Below are positions 8,301 through 15,599 of a DNA stretch of 38,265 bases, one piece after another. Position 1 is the stretch's first letter; each line of letters begins with the position of its first letter. The stretch is from an uncultured Collinsella sp. (GTDB taxonomy: Bacteria; Actinomycetota; Coriobacteriia; Coriobacteriales; Coriobacteriaceae): contig CAAETD010000084.1 in NCBI GenBank assembly GCA_900758885.1, positions 1-38,265 on the forward strand, written 5' to 3'. The notes under the pieces were generated by a model. It ran no database searches, was not told where the DNA came from, and saw nothing but the letters and a program-made list of their open reading frames with translations. The translations under genes were made by a program, and so were the position numbers.

Positions 8301-10150
8301 GAAAGATCACTCTCCGTATAGGTTCTTTGGTATCCGAGCAAATATAGGCATATCCCAACGATTATAGAGGATAGGGTTCCCGCAACCGCCGCCTTGACGA
8401 CGACCGCGGCCGCAAGGCTGGCAATTTCCATATGGTGTGCAAGACAGAGCGACGCCGCGGAGCCTATTCCGCAGCCGGCGATGGCAGCGATTGCAGCCAG
8501 GTTCGAACCCTGCTCGGCACGCTTGGCATGGACGTTGAGCAGCAGAGATGTCAGTGCAGCTGTCGCCGCGACAAGCACGACGGCAGCCCAGAAGAGCATG
8601 TCTCCCAGTGCCGCGGCAACATTGCCGAGCCCCAGCACGCCTCCGGTGGAAAGCGCAACCGTAGCCAGGCGGCCAAAAAGCGCGCCCATCCCCGTGGCGG
8701 CCGCGGCGCTTGCCGGGCCGAGCCAAAAGGCCGCGATGCCGGCGGCGACCCCGGCGGCAAGGAGGACGTCGCCCGTTAGACAGCCGAGTGCCACCGCGCA
8801 GGTGAGCGCGGCGCTCGCGGCGGCCTCGGTGCGGCCCCAGGCGATCCACCAACCGGACATGCTGGCGGCAAAGAGCACCGCGACGGGCAGCATCGACAGG
8901 ATGCCCTGCGCTTGCATGGTGGCGTTGGACATAAGTACCAAAAAGCCCACGGCCGAGATAGCCGAGCCAATCTGCGGGGCCAGGCCGGCGGCCGCCCCAA
9001 TCGCGATGGCCGCGGCAATAAGTCCGGGAAGCGCCGCGACGCCTGCCGTCTGCATGATCAGAAAGCTAAAGGCACCACACGTTAGCGCCGAGATGGCGCG
9101 CATGGTGTAATCGCGCGCGCGGCTCCATCGCGTGCCGGCCCAGCCGAGCGCGGGGTCGACCTCGATGGCGTCGTCCTCATAGGGCAACGATTCGATATCG
9201 TCTGCCGTGCGCTCGTCATCCGACAGCTCGCCCACCATCTGCTCCAGGCTGCGACGGCCCTCGCGCACGCTGCCCAAGCCGGCGAGCAGCTGGTCGCAAA
9301 ATGCCTCGATGCTGTTGGGGCGGTCTTGCGGCATGGGGGAGAGGGCGCTCATGAGCGCAGCCTCGGCTCCCGGGGGAAAGTGCGGGATGAGCTCGCTAGG
9401 GTAGGTGGCACCGCCGATGATGCGACCGAGCGAGTCGGCGGGCGTGGCCGCCATAAAGGGAGCGCTGCCGCACAAGCCCTCATAGATAACGCAGGCAAGG
9501 GCAAAGACGTCGGCGCGCTCGTCGACCGTGCCAGTCTCGATGTCGAGCTGCTCGGGCGGCATGTAGCCGATGGTGCCGCCACGCGAGCCGCCAAAGCCGC
9601 CGGCAGACGACAGCCGCGCCATGCCAAAGTCGGTGAGCTTTACATTGCCCGAGTGGTCGATGAGCACGTTGGCGGGCTTAATATCCAGGTGGAGCACGCC
9701 GTTGCTATGGGCGAAGGTGAGCGCCTGGCCCAGCGCGTCGGCAATTGCCGCGGCCTCGTCAAAGGTGAGCGAATGGCCGTCCACGCGATGCAAAAAGTCG
9801 GCGAGCGACATGCCGTCGACATATTCCATGACGAGGTAGGCATAGGCGGTATCGTGCGTAAAGTCGATAACCTGCACGATATTGGGATGTTGAAGCATGG
9901 CAGCGGTGTGTGCCTCGCGCAGGACATCCATGATGTCGCTGGCGGGCATGCCGGCACCGCCTGTGAGGGGAATGCGCTTAATGGCGACGCGACGGCGCAG
10001 GTGCGTGTCGCGGCAAATCTCGATGGAGCCAAAACCGCCGGTCGCGAGCGTCTCGAGCGGCTGGAACCGCTTGAGCAGCTCGCGAGAGCTGGTGCCCTCC
10101 AAGGGAACGTCCGGCGAGAACCGGGCGGTATGTTGCGAGAAAAGCGGCAT
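8297..10150 (-). CDS. Ser/Thr protein kinase with polytopic membrane C-terminus
   Basis: A 617-residue protein that heads the envelope operon. The kinase domain (about residues 30-290) has a glycine-rich loop (ATGGFGS, 36-42), Lys58, an HLD catalytic triad with Asp156 in place of the usual HRD, DFG with Asp174, and a PPE motif near 198-200. Loss of the Arg before the catalytic Asp makes it a non-RD kinase, a class often less dependent on activation-loop phosphorylation (general knowledge). An acidic linker leads to about nine hydrophobic segments (about 345-605) rich in Ala and Gly. There is no PASTA or other outside sensor. The ATG at 10150 has GAGGG six bases upstream and is preferred to a TTG two codons earlier. 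The tail could be a sensor of membrane state or a transporter-like unit; I do not recognise its family. Confidence 0.9.
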   Translation of the reverse strand: MPLFSQHTARFSPDVPLEGTSSRELLKRFQPLETLATGGFGSIEICRDTHLRRRVAIKRIPLTGGAGMPASDIMDVLREAHTAAMLQHPNIVQVIDFTHDTAYAYLVMEYVDGMSLADFLHRVDGHSLTFDEAAAIADALGQALTFAHSNGVLHLDIKPANVLIDHSGNVKLTDFGMARLSSAGGFGGSRGGTIGYMPPEQLDIETGTVDERADVFALACVIYEGLCGSAPFMAATPADSLGRIIGGATYPSELIPHFPPGAEAALMSALSPMPQDRPNSIEAFCDQLLAGLGSVREGRRSLEQMVGELSDDERTADDIESLPYEDDAIEVDPALGWAGTRWSRARDYTMRAISALTCGAFSFLIMQTAGVAALPGLIAAAIAIGAAAGLAPQIGSAISAVGFLVLMSNATMQAQGILSMLPVAVLFAASMSGWWIAWGRTEAAASAALTCAVALGCLTGDVLLAAGVAAGIAAFWLGPASAAAATGMGALFGRLATVALSTGGVLGLGNVAAALGDMLFWAAVVLVAATAALTSLLLNVHAKRAEQGSNLAAIAAIAGCGIGSAASLCLAHHMEIASLAAAVVVKAAVAGTLSSIIVGICLYLLGYQRTYTESDLS

Positions 10151-10230
10151 GGCCAACCCTCGTGCGTTTAAAGTTCGTTTGCGAGCGGCGGGCGCGGGGC
10201 CAAGCCGTTCGCGGTGGCATAGATGCTGCT

Positions 10231-10258
10231 AGTTTAGCACGCTCGGGCGCATGGTGAA
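10231..10258 (-). promoter_or_regulatory. Putative sigma-70-type promoter of the envelope kinase operon
   Basis: On the minus strand TTCACC (10253-10258) and TAAACT (10231-10236) are separated by 16 bases, with TGC just before the -10 element (extended -10). It lies about 80 bases before the kinase ATG, in the gap after the YcxB-like gene, where no terminator is seen. The operon may therefore also receive read-through transcription. Confidence 0.45.
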
Positions 10259-10292
10259 GGTAGCGGGGCGAGGTGGCCTGTCAGACTTGGCC

Positions 10293-11009
10293 TTAGCGCT
10301 TCTTCTTGTTCTTCTTCTGCTTACGCTGCTTGCCCTTGGTCTCCTGGGGCTGGTCGCCCTGCTTGGCCTTGGCAGCGGCCTTTTCGGCCTTCATCTTCTT
10401 GCGTTTGGTCTCGATGTGCAGCTTTTTGTTGATGCGCGCCTTGAGGAAGGAGCCAAACTGCTCGGCATCGCCACGCACAAAGGTGTCCTTAGGGATCGTC
10501 ACGCCCTGGTCGGCGAACATGGCCACAAAGATGCGCTCGCCGTCGAGCACGTGGTCGAGCTTCTCAAACGGGAAGAACTGCGACTTGCCGCTCTTGCCCC
10601 AGACCATCAGGCCGTCCTCGTTGGCGGCGACGCGGCGGTAGCGGCCGCCCATGGACTCGTCGGCCTCGACGGCTTCGATAAAGTCGCGCGCGAGCGTATG
10701 GTGCAGATTTTTGCTCCACCAGGCCAAAAAGGCGCCGAACACGATCAGGACGACGCCGAACTTGATCCAATTGCCGCCGGCCACTAGCATGCCGATGCCG
10801 ATAAGCGCGGCAATCGCAGCGGCGACGTACAGGGAGCCACGGCGCCTGGGCGAGGCGACCAGGCGGGCGAAATCGGTGACGAGGTCGTTTTCGTACTGAT
10901 ACTCGTTGAGGTACAGGATGCCGTCATCGGCTGCTGCCTGCGTCTCGAGCGCGACCTCGACCTGGTCGGCTGCTTCGGAGGGAACGAGGTTGCTCTCTGC
11001 GTCTGCCAT
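10293..11009 (-). CDS. YcxB-like two-helix membrane protein with Lys-rich tail
   Basis: A 238-residue protein of unknown function. An acidic, Ala/Glu-rich N-terminus (1-35) precedes two adjacent membrane helices (about 58-76 and 80-98). A soluble domain follows whose pattern (RYRRVAANEDGLMVWG, then FFPFEKLDHVLDGERIFVAMF, an aromatic/hydrophobic core) resembles the YcxB-like fold. The last 40 residues are almost entirely Lys, Ala, Gln and Arg, which suggests contact with nucleic acid or acidic phospholipid at the inner membrane face (inference). It is divergent from dnaX and upstream of the kinase operon on the same strand, separated by 142 bases that include a likely promoter. The YcxB match is by pattern only. 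Confidence 0.75.
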   Translation of the reverse strand: MADAESNLVPSEAADQVEVALETQAAADDGILYLNEYQYENDLVTDFARLVASPRRRGSLYVAAAIAALIGIGMLVAGGNWIKFGVVLIVFGAFLAWWSKNLHHTLARDFIEAVEADESMGGRYRRVAANEDGLMVWGKSGKSQFFPFEKLDHVLDGERIFVAMFADQGVTIPKDTFVRGDAEQFGSFLKARINKKLHIETKRKKMKAEKAAAKAKQGDQPQETKGKQRKQKKNKKKR

Positions 11010-11124
11010 GCTCTTTGGACTCCTATCGCGGCGGGCTCGCCGTACGGGTTATTATGAATGCAGTATGCCGTGCGACCGCATGGCCGCCGCGGCAACAAGA
11101 CTCAGTATACCCGGGGGAGCACCC

Positions 11125-13590
11125 ATGGAATCGTTGTACCGAAAGTATCGCCCGCTCACCTTCGACTCCGTGGTGGGCCAGCAGCATATCGTCTCGACGC
11201 TCGAGCACGCCATCACCGAGGGGCGCCTGTCCCACGCCTACCTGTTCTGCGGACCGCGCGGCACGGGCAAGACCACTATGGCGCGCATTTTGGCCAAGGC
11301 GCTGCTGTGCCGCAATGCCGAGGCGGCGCGCGCCGAGGGTGCAAGCGGCTGCATGCCCGACGGCACCTGCGAGGAGTGTGAGCTCATCGCCGAGGGCAAC
11401 CACCCCGATGTCTACGAGCTCGATGCCGCAAGCCGTACCGGCGTAGACAACGTGCGCGAGGAGATCATCAACTCCGTTAACTTTGCCCCGGTGCGTGGCA
11501 AGTACAAGATCTATATCATCGACGAGGTCCACATGCTCACGACGGCGGCGTTTAACGCGCTGCTCAAGACGCTCGAGGAGCCGCCGGCGCACGTGATCTT
11601 TGTGCTGTGCACCACCGACCCGCAAAAGATTCTGGAGACCATCCTCTCGCGCTGCCAGCGCTTCGATTTCCACCGCATCGGTAACGAGGATATCGAGCGC
11701 CGCCTGGCATACGTGTGCGAGCAGGAGGGCTTCGACTACGACGACGAGGCGCTTGCTATCGTGGCGCGCCATGCCAAGGGCGGCATGCGCGATGCGCTCT
11801 CCACGCTGGAGCAGCTGAGCGTCTTCGGCAACGGCACCGTGCATGCGGACGATGCCCGCTCGCTTTTGGGCGAAGTTTCGGACCAGATTCTGGGCGAGTT
11901 TGCGCGCGCCATTGCCGATCGCGATGTCGCCGAGCTGTATGGGCTTATTCGCGCGCAGGTCGAGGAAGGCAACGATCTGCTGGAACTGACGCGCGACCTG
12001 GTGGCGTACGTACGCGACGTGTATGTTGCTTGCGTTGCCGGTGCCCGTGCTGAGCTGTTTGAGGGCGGGGTCGAGCAGGCCGAGGCGCTTGCAGCCGAGG
12101 CCGCTGCCTTTGGCGAGCATCCTGCCGATCGTTTGGCTCGCGTGCTGACGGTGCTCGACGATGCCGCCTTGGAGATGAGGGGTGCGAGCGACGTGCGCCT
12201 GGTGCTCGAGATCGCCTGCACCCGCCTGACGCGTCCCGAGGCCGATTTAACGATTGAGGCTTTGGCTGAGCGCGTGGCTCGCTTGGAGGCCATGGTTGCC
12301 AACGCCGCCGTTCCGGCGAGCGTGGCTGCTGCTCAAACGAGTGCGCCTGCTGCATCCGCACCCGCCGTCAAGCAGCCGACGCTGATCTCGGGTGCCCGAG
12401 CTGCTACTCCTGCGGCGACCGCCGCTCCCGCTGCTACGTCTGCGCATCAGGGTGGTATGCCTTGGGACCGCGGCGCTGCTGTTCCGGCTGCCCAGCCCGC
12501 GCCCAAGTCCGCGGCTCCGGTTCCCGCGCCCAAACCTGTAACGCCTGCACCTCAACCCGTTGCGGCTCCGGCTCCCGCGCCTGCTGCATCGACCGTGCCG
12601 GTGTCCAGGCCCAACAACGCCGCCCAGGTTGCCGCTGCCGGTGCTGCCGAGACCCCCGCGGTCGAGGACGCCGGCGAGCTCCAGCGCAAATGGGTCGAGG
12701 TCGTCGAGCGCGTCAAGGCGCGTCAGGCTTCCTATGCAGGCCTTTTGCTCAACGCCCGCGCCACGGCCGACGATGGCTCCAAGCTCACGGTCTCGTTCCC
12801 CGCGGGCTCGACCTTTGCCATCAAGATGCTCGGTCGCGCCGACACGCAATCGGTGGTCCTGCCGACGGTCTGCGCGGTCTTCGGTCGTCGCACCGTCGAC
12901 TACGTCCTGGATGGAGGTGGCACGCCGGCTCCTCAACATGAGGAGCATTCTCCATCTGCACGGGCTGCGGTATCTGCGGACCCGCAACCCGTGTCCTCGG
13001 CGGTCCCTGTATCCTCGAGCGTCAGCGCGACGCAGCCAAAAGCGGCACCGGTAGCGGCACCGACTCCGTCGGCGCCTAAGCCCGCTGCGCCCAAACCGGC
13101 TGCTCCGACCCCCTCGCCTAAGCCCGCTGCTGCGCCCGCGCCCAAGTCATCCGACCTGGCTAAGGCCCCCTGGCTACGCTCCGACAACCCTGCCGGCGCT
13201 CCTGCCACGGGTAAGCTCCCGACCGAGCCCGCGCCCCGCGCGCCCGAGCGCGCGTCCGCTCCCAAGGCTCAGCCTGCCGCGCCGTCTGCGCCGTGGGAAT
13301 CCGAGCAGGTTCCCTACGACGATGCCATGGTCGGCAGTTTTGCTGCCGATGCCGGCGGGGACGATCTGCCCCCGTTCGACGTGCCGGGTGCGGCGTCCGC
13401 GCCCAAGCCCGCTGCAACTGCCCCCAAAGAGGAGGACGCTCCTGCAGCTCCCTGGGAGTCCAACCCCGGCGCCGGCAGCCCCTTCGGCCACCAGGGCGCA
13501 GCCCCGAGCATCCCGCAGACCGAGGACGAGGCCAAAGCCCTCATCCGCAGCGTCTTTGGCCAGTCCACCATCTTCAAGCCGGTGGAGTAG
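11125..13590 (+). CDS. dnaX: DNA polymerase III subunit gamma/tau
   Basis: Clamp-loader ATPase subunit of the replicative polymerase. The 821-residue product begins with the typical MESLYRKYRP and has Walker A GPRGTGKT (43-50), a zinc site with Cys62, Cys76, Cys82 and Cys85, Walker B IIDEVH (131-136), a LCTTD sensor-1 region near 165 and an SRCQRFDF arginine-finger region. The AAA+ and collar domains end near residue 370. After that comes about 450 residues, mostly Ala/Pro/Lys-rich and low in complexity, interrupted by a folded-looking block near 520-600. The ATG at 11125 has GGGGGAG five bases upstream; the reading frame is open further upstream but without a good site. I see no A-rich slippery site for making a short gamma form. 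Downstream ybaB and recR are the usual partners, although a minus-strand gene now lies between. Confidence 0.96.
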   Translation: MESLYRKYRPLTFDSVVGQQHIVSTLEHAITEGRLSHAYLFCGPRGTGKTTMARILAKALLCRNAEAARAEGASGCMPDGTCEECELIAEGNHPDVYELDAASRTGVDNVREEIINSVNFAPVRGKYKIYIIDEVHMLTTAAFNALLKTLEEPPAHVIFVLCTTDPQKILETILSRCQRFDFHRIGNEDIERRLAYVCEQEGFDYDDEALAIVARHAKGGMRDALSTLEQLSVFGNGTVHADDARSLLGEVSDQILGEFARAIADRDVAELYGLIRAQVEEGNDLLELTRDLVAYVRDVYVACVAGARAELFEGGVEQAEALAAEAAAFGEHPADRLARVLTVLDDAALEMRGASDVRLVLEIACTRLTRPEADLTIEALAERVARLEAMVANAAVPASVAAAQTSAPAASAPAVKQPTLISGARAATPAATAAPAATSAHQGGMPWDRGAAVPAAQPAPKSAAPVPAPKPVTPAPQPVAAPAPAPAASTVPVSRPNNAAQVAAAGAAETPAVEDAGELQRKWVEVVERVKARQASYAGLLLNARATADDGSKLTVSFPAGSTFAIKMLGRADTQSVVLPTVCAVFGRRTVDYVLDGGGTPAPQHEEHSPSARAAVSADPQPVSSAVPVSSSVSATQPKAAPVAAPTPSAPKPAAPKPAAPTPSPKPAAAPAPKSSDLAKAPWLRSDNPAGAPATGKLPTEPAPRAPERASAPKAQPAAPSAPWESEQVPYDDAMVGSFAADAGGDDLPPFDVPGAASAPKPAATAPKEEDAPAAPWESNPGAGSPFGHQGAAPSIPQTEDEAKALIRSVFGQSTIFKPVE

Positions 13591-13611
13591 CTGCGCAGGC
13601 GGGTATACCGC

Positions 13612-14085
13612 TCAAGAAGAGGGCTCAATGTCCGGGCGCATCTGTATTTCGGACATGTGTAGTGTGGTGCCGCGTATCTCGCATTCGAGCAGGCAGGTAC
13701 GTGACGGTCGGCCTAGGATGTTGAGGTCGATACGATACGTCGCATGGCTGTCTGTGTACTCGACTTGCTCGGCGTTGAGGGTTGCTCCGATTGTCAAGAA
13801 AGAGCCCGGTTCGGCATCGACAATCTTGGAGTCCTTTATCTTGACCTTGAACTCTTGGTAGAGGGACGGGCTGTTGTAGTAAATGGTTCGGGTTCCGTCG
13901 GTGCACTCATCGGTCGCTTCCCATTTGACGACGGGCTGGTCCGAGCCGGCTATCAGCAGTTCTGCTCCAAAGGCTATGATATGGGTGATGACAACCAGCA
14001 ATGTCCAGCCGACAAAGAGATAGAGAACCACATATGCAACGGGGTGTTTTGAGCGGATGTTCTGGAGCATGTCGGGGGCATTCAT
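13612..14085 (-). CDS. Small single-TM protein of unknown function
   Basis: A 157-residue protein that I do not recognise. A short charged N-terminus is followed by one membrane helix (about 16-42) and a beta-rich-looking outside domain (about 50-150) with three Cys (61, 131, 135). The ATG at 14085 has a strong GGAGGTG site, which supports expression. Its stop faces the dnaX stop 21 bases away, with no clear T-rich terminator between them. It breaks the usual dnaX-ybaB-recR run and reads from the 14086-14425 intergenic region, which holds a symmetric element that could serve both directions. Confidence 0.75.
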   Translation of the reverse strand: MNAPDMLQNIRSKHPVAYVVLYLFVGWTLLVVITHIIAFGAELLIAGSDQPVVKWEATDECTDGTRTIYYNSPSLYQEFKVKIKDSKIVDAEPGSFLTIGATLNAEQVEYTDSHATYRIDLNILGRPSRTCLLECEIRGTTLHMSEIQMRPDIEPSS

Positions 14086-14425
14086 GGGGCACCTCCAAAT
14101 TGCTATCTATGGCAATCAGATTATACCCCGCCGTCATGAGCGCCGCCTCGAGTAGTGGCTCGGCATTTGGCCATTTAGTGGTACGCATTAAATGTCGGAT
14201 TCCGGCTCTACAAGATTTAGCTTTCGATATTATGCAGATGCGAATTATTCAACTTTGCATAATCTTTGGGTGCGGCTTGCACTCCAGGACATGTATATCG
14301 ACTGAGGTAGCGTGTCTGCCCTGCTCGCTGGCCTTGTGCCGTGGTACGATTTTTGAGTTTGAAAGTCCCGCCGCGCTCCGGCTGCCCTTGCAGCTTGGCG
14401 TGCGGCCGCACGTAAAGGAGCCATT
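14086..14425. other. Intergenic region between the unknown TM gene and ybaB
   Basis: This 340-base stretch is more AT-rich near 14200-14270 than its surroundings. It contains a symmetric element at 14229-14263 (ATTATGCA and TGCATAAT half-sites), a possible extended -10 (TGGTACGAT, 14341-14349) and a perfect 14-base palindrome CGTGCGGCCGCACG (14399-14412) directly before the ybaB ribosome binding site. I looked for the small SRP RNA, which often lies near dnaX, and for tRNAs, and saw neither. Confidence 0.6.
14229..14263. promoter_or_regulatory. 35-base symmetric element, candidate operator or paired divergent -10 boxes
   Basis: ATTATGCA (14229-14236) and TGCATAAT (14256-14263) are exact inverse copies. 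Inside them GAA and TTC also pair about a TTA centre, so at least 12 of 16 positions match in each half. Each outer half reads CATAAT outward, so they could be the -10 boxes of two divergent promoters, one to ybaB and one to the TM gene. A dimeric or hexameric repressor site (ArgR-like) is the alternative. Confidence 0.45.
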
Positions 14426-14746
14426 ATGGCCGGTATGAACATGCAGCAGATGATGAAGCAGGCTCGCAAGATGCAGGAGCAGCTTGCCGCCGCGCAGGAG
14501 AACCTCAAGTCCCAGACCGTCGACGCCTCTGCCGGCGGCGGTATGGTCAAGGTGACCGTTAACGGCGAGATGGAGCTCGTCAACCTCACCATCGATCCCG
14601 ATGCCCTCGATCCCGAGGACATCGATATGCTGCAGGACATGATCATGGCTGCCGTCAACGAGGCCGTCCGCGGCGTCAACGAGCTCGCCAACAAGCAGAT
14701 GGGCGCCATCACCGGCGGCCTCAACATCCCGGGCATGCCGTTCTAA
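14426..14746 (+). CDS. ybaB: YbaB/EbfC family nucleoid-associated protein
   Basis: A 106-residue small DNA-binding protein that forms dimers and coats DNA. It has the family start (MNMQQMMKQARKMQEQLAAAQENL), a Gly-rich middle (SAGGGMVKVTVNGEMELVNL), the P-ED-DMLQDMI..AVNEA core and a Met/Gly-rich C-terminus. The length is typical. AAAGGAG lies seven bases before the ATG. recR follows 13 bases after the stop. The dnaX-ybaB-recR order is widespread and supports a role in replication or repair. Confidence 0.95.
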   Translation: MAGMNMQQMMKQARKMQEQLAAAQENLKSQTVDASAGGGMVKVTVNGEMELVNLTIDPDALDPEDIDMLQDMIMAAVNEAVRGVNELANKQMGAITGGLNIPGMPF

Positions 14747-14759
14747 GACACGCATATAT

Positions 14760-15356
14760 ATGAGTGCGAATCACAGTCTGCAAAAACTGCTCGATGAGCT
14801 GGGTCGTCTGCCGGGCATTGGTCCCAAGTCGGCCCAGCGCATCGCCTATTACCTGCTCGAGGCCGATGCCGAGGAGGCCCGCCGCCTGGCCGAGGCCATC
14901 CTGGAGGTCAAGCAGGAGGTCCACTTTTGCAGCCGTTGCTTTAACTACGCCACGGCCGACGAGTGCTCCATCTGCCAGGATCCGATGCGCGATACCACTC
15001 GCATTTGCGTGGTGGGCGAGCCACGCGACGTCCAGGCAATCGAGCGTACGGGCAGCTACCATGGCCTGTACCATGTGCTGGGCGGCGTGATCAGCCCCAT
15101 GGACAAGATCGGTCCCGAGCAGCTGCATATCCGCGAGCTGCTGGCGCGCCTGGGCCACGAGGACATCCACGAGGTCATTATCGCCACCAACCCCAACATC
15201 GAGGGCGAGACTACGGCGAGCTACCTTGCTAGCACCATCAAGCCATTGGGCGTTGAGGTATCGCGTCTTGCGAGCGGCCTTCCCGTGGGCGGCGACTTGG
15301 AGTATGCCGACGAGCTTACGCTTGGCCGCGCTATCGAGGCCCGCCGCGCGATCTAG
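14760..15356 (+). CDS. recR: Recombination mediator protein RecR
   Basis: With RecF/RecO it helps RecA load on gapped single-stranded DNA. The 198-residue product has the N-terminal helix-hairpin-helix (LGRLPGIGPKSAQRIAYYLL), a four-Cys zinc finger (CSRC and CSIC near 57-72), and the Toprim domain with VVGEPRDV, HVLGG.ISP.D and NPNIEGETTASYL, ending in the usual VGGDLEYADELTLGRAIEARR. The ATG at 14760 has no clear ribosome binding site; with ybaB ending only 13 bases before, coupled translation is likely. Confidence 0.97.
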   Translation: MSANHSLQKLLDELGRLPGIGPKSAQRIAYYLLEADAEEARRLAEAILEVKQEVHFCSRCFNYATADECSICQDPMRDTTRICVVGEPRDVQAIERTGSYHGLYHVLGGVISPMDKIGPEQLHIRELLARLGHEDIHEVIIATNPNIEGETTASYLASTIKPLGVEVSRLASGLPVGGDLEYADELTLGRAIEARRAI

Positions 15357-15429
15357 GCGGCGCCAGCTCCGCGGCATGTCCCGTCGGCCTGCCGCATGGG
15401 GCGCTCATAATTGGGCGCGCGTTCATGCA

Positions 15430-15445
15430 TTTGTTGTGCAACAAA
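15430..15445. promoter_or_regulatory. Palindrome 1 (GTTGTGCAAC core), candidate operator
   Basis: TTTGTTGTGCAACAAA is a 16-base inverted repeat with a two-base centre. Its core GTTGTGCAAC differs by one base from the second palindrome at 15506-15515, whose centre lies 73 bases downstream. Confidence 0.5.
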
Positions 15446-15505
15446 CCTGCTTTTCGTCCGCTTATCGCGTGGATGGGTCCGTCTGCGCCTCGTATTTGCC
15501 CATTC

Positions 15506-15537
15506 GTTGCGCAACCTTTTGGGTTCGCTGATACACT
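15506..15537 (+). promoter_or_regulatory. Putative promoter of the linker protein/kinase/FHA module with overlapping palindrome 2
   Basis: GTTGCGCAAC (15506-15515) is a perfect 10-base palindrome containing a weak -35 (TTGCGC, 15507-15512). TGATACACT (15529-15537) fits an extended -10, with a 19-base spacing that is longer than ideal. A protein bound to the palindrome would cover the -35 region. Confidence 0.4.
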
Positions 15538-15559
15538 CAAATGTGGATATGAAAGAATG

Positions 15560-15585
15560 CGCCGCTTTTAAGCGGCGTGTTTTTG
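15560..15585 (+). terminator. Terminator-like hairpin in the 5' leader (possible attenuator)
   Basis: CGCCGCTT and AAGCGGCG are exact complements with a two-base centre, followed by TGTTTTTG. It sits about 15-20 bases after the expected transcription start and about 7 bases before the GGAGGAG ribosome binding site of the next gene, so it would act on that gene's own transcript. Confidence 0.6.
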
Positions 15586-15599
15586 TTGGAGGAGAACGC

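Noticed and set aside
5071..8321. Long plus-strand open frames opposite the PP2C and FHA genes
   Set aside because: They run antisense to genes with clear catalytic motifs and are made of His/Arg/Gly/Ala-rich low-complexity sequence typical of GC-rich antisense frames.
12300..13560. Tandem Pro/Ala/Lys repeats in dnaX as a repeat locus or CRISPR
   Set aside because: The units vary in length and sequence and keep the reading frame; it is the low-complexity tail of the tau protein.
14086..14425. Small SRP RNA or tRNA next to dnaX/ybaB
   Set aside because: The GGAAGGAAGCA-type SRP core and any tRNA T-loop or CCA-like end are absent.
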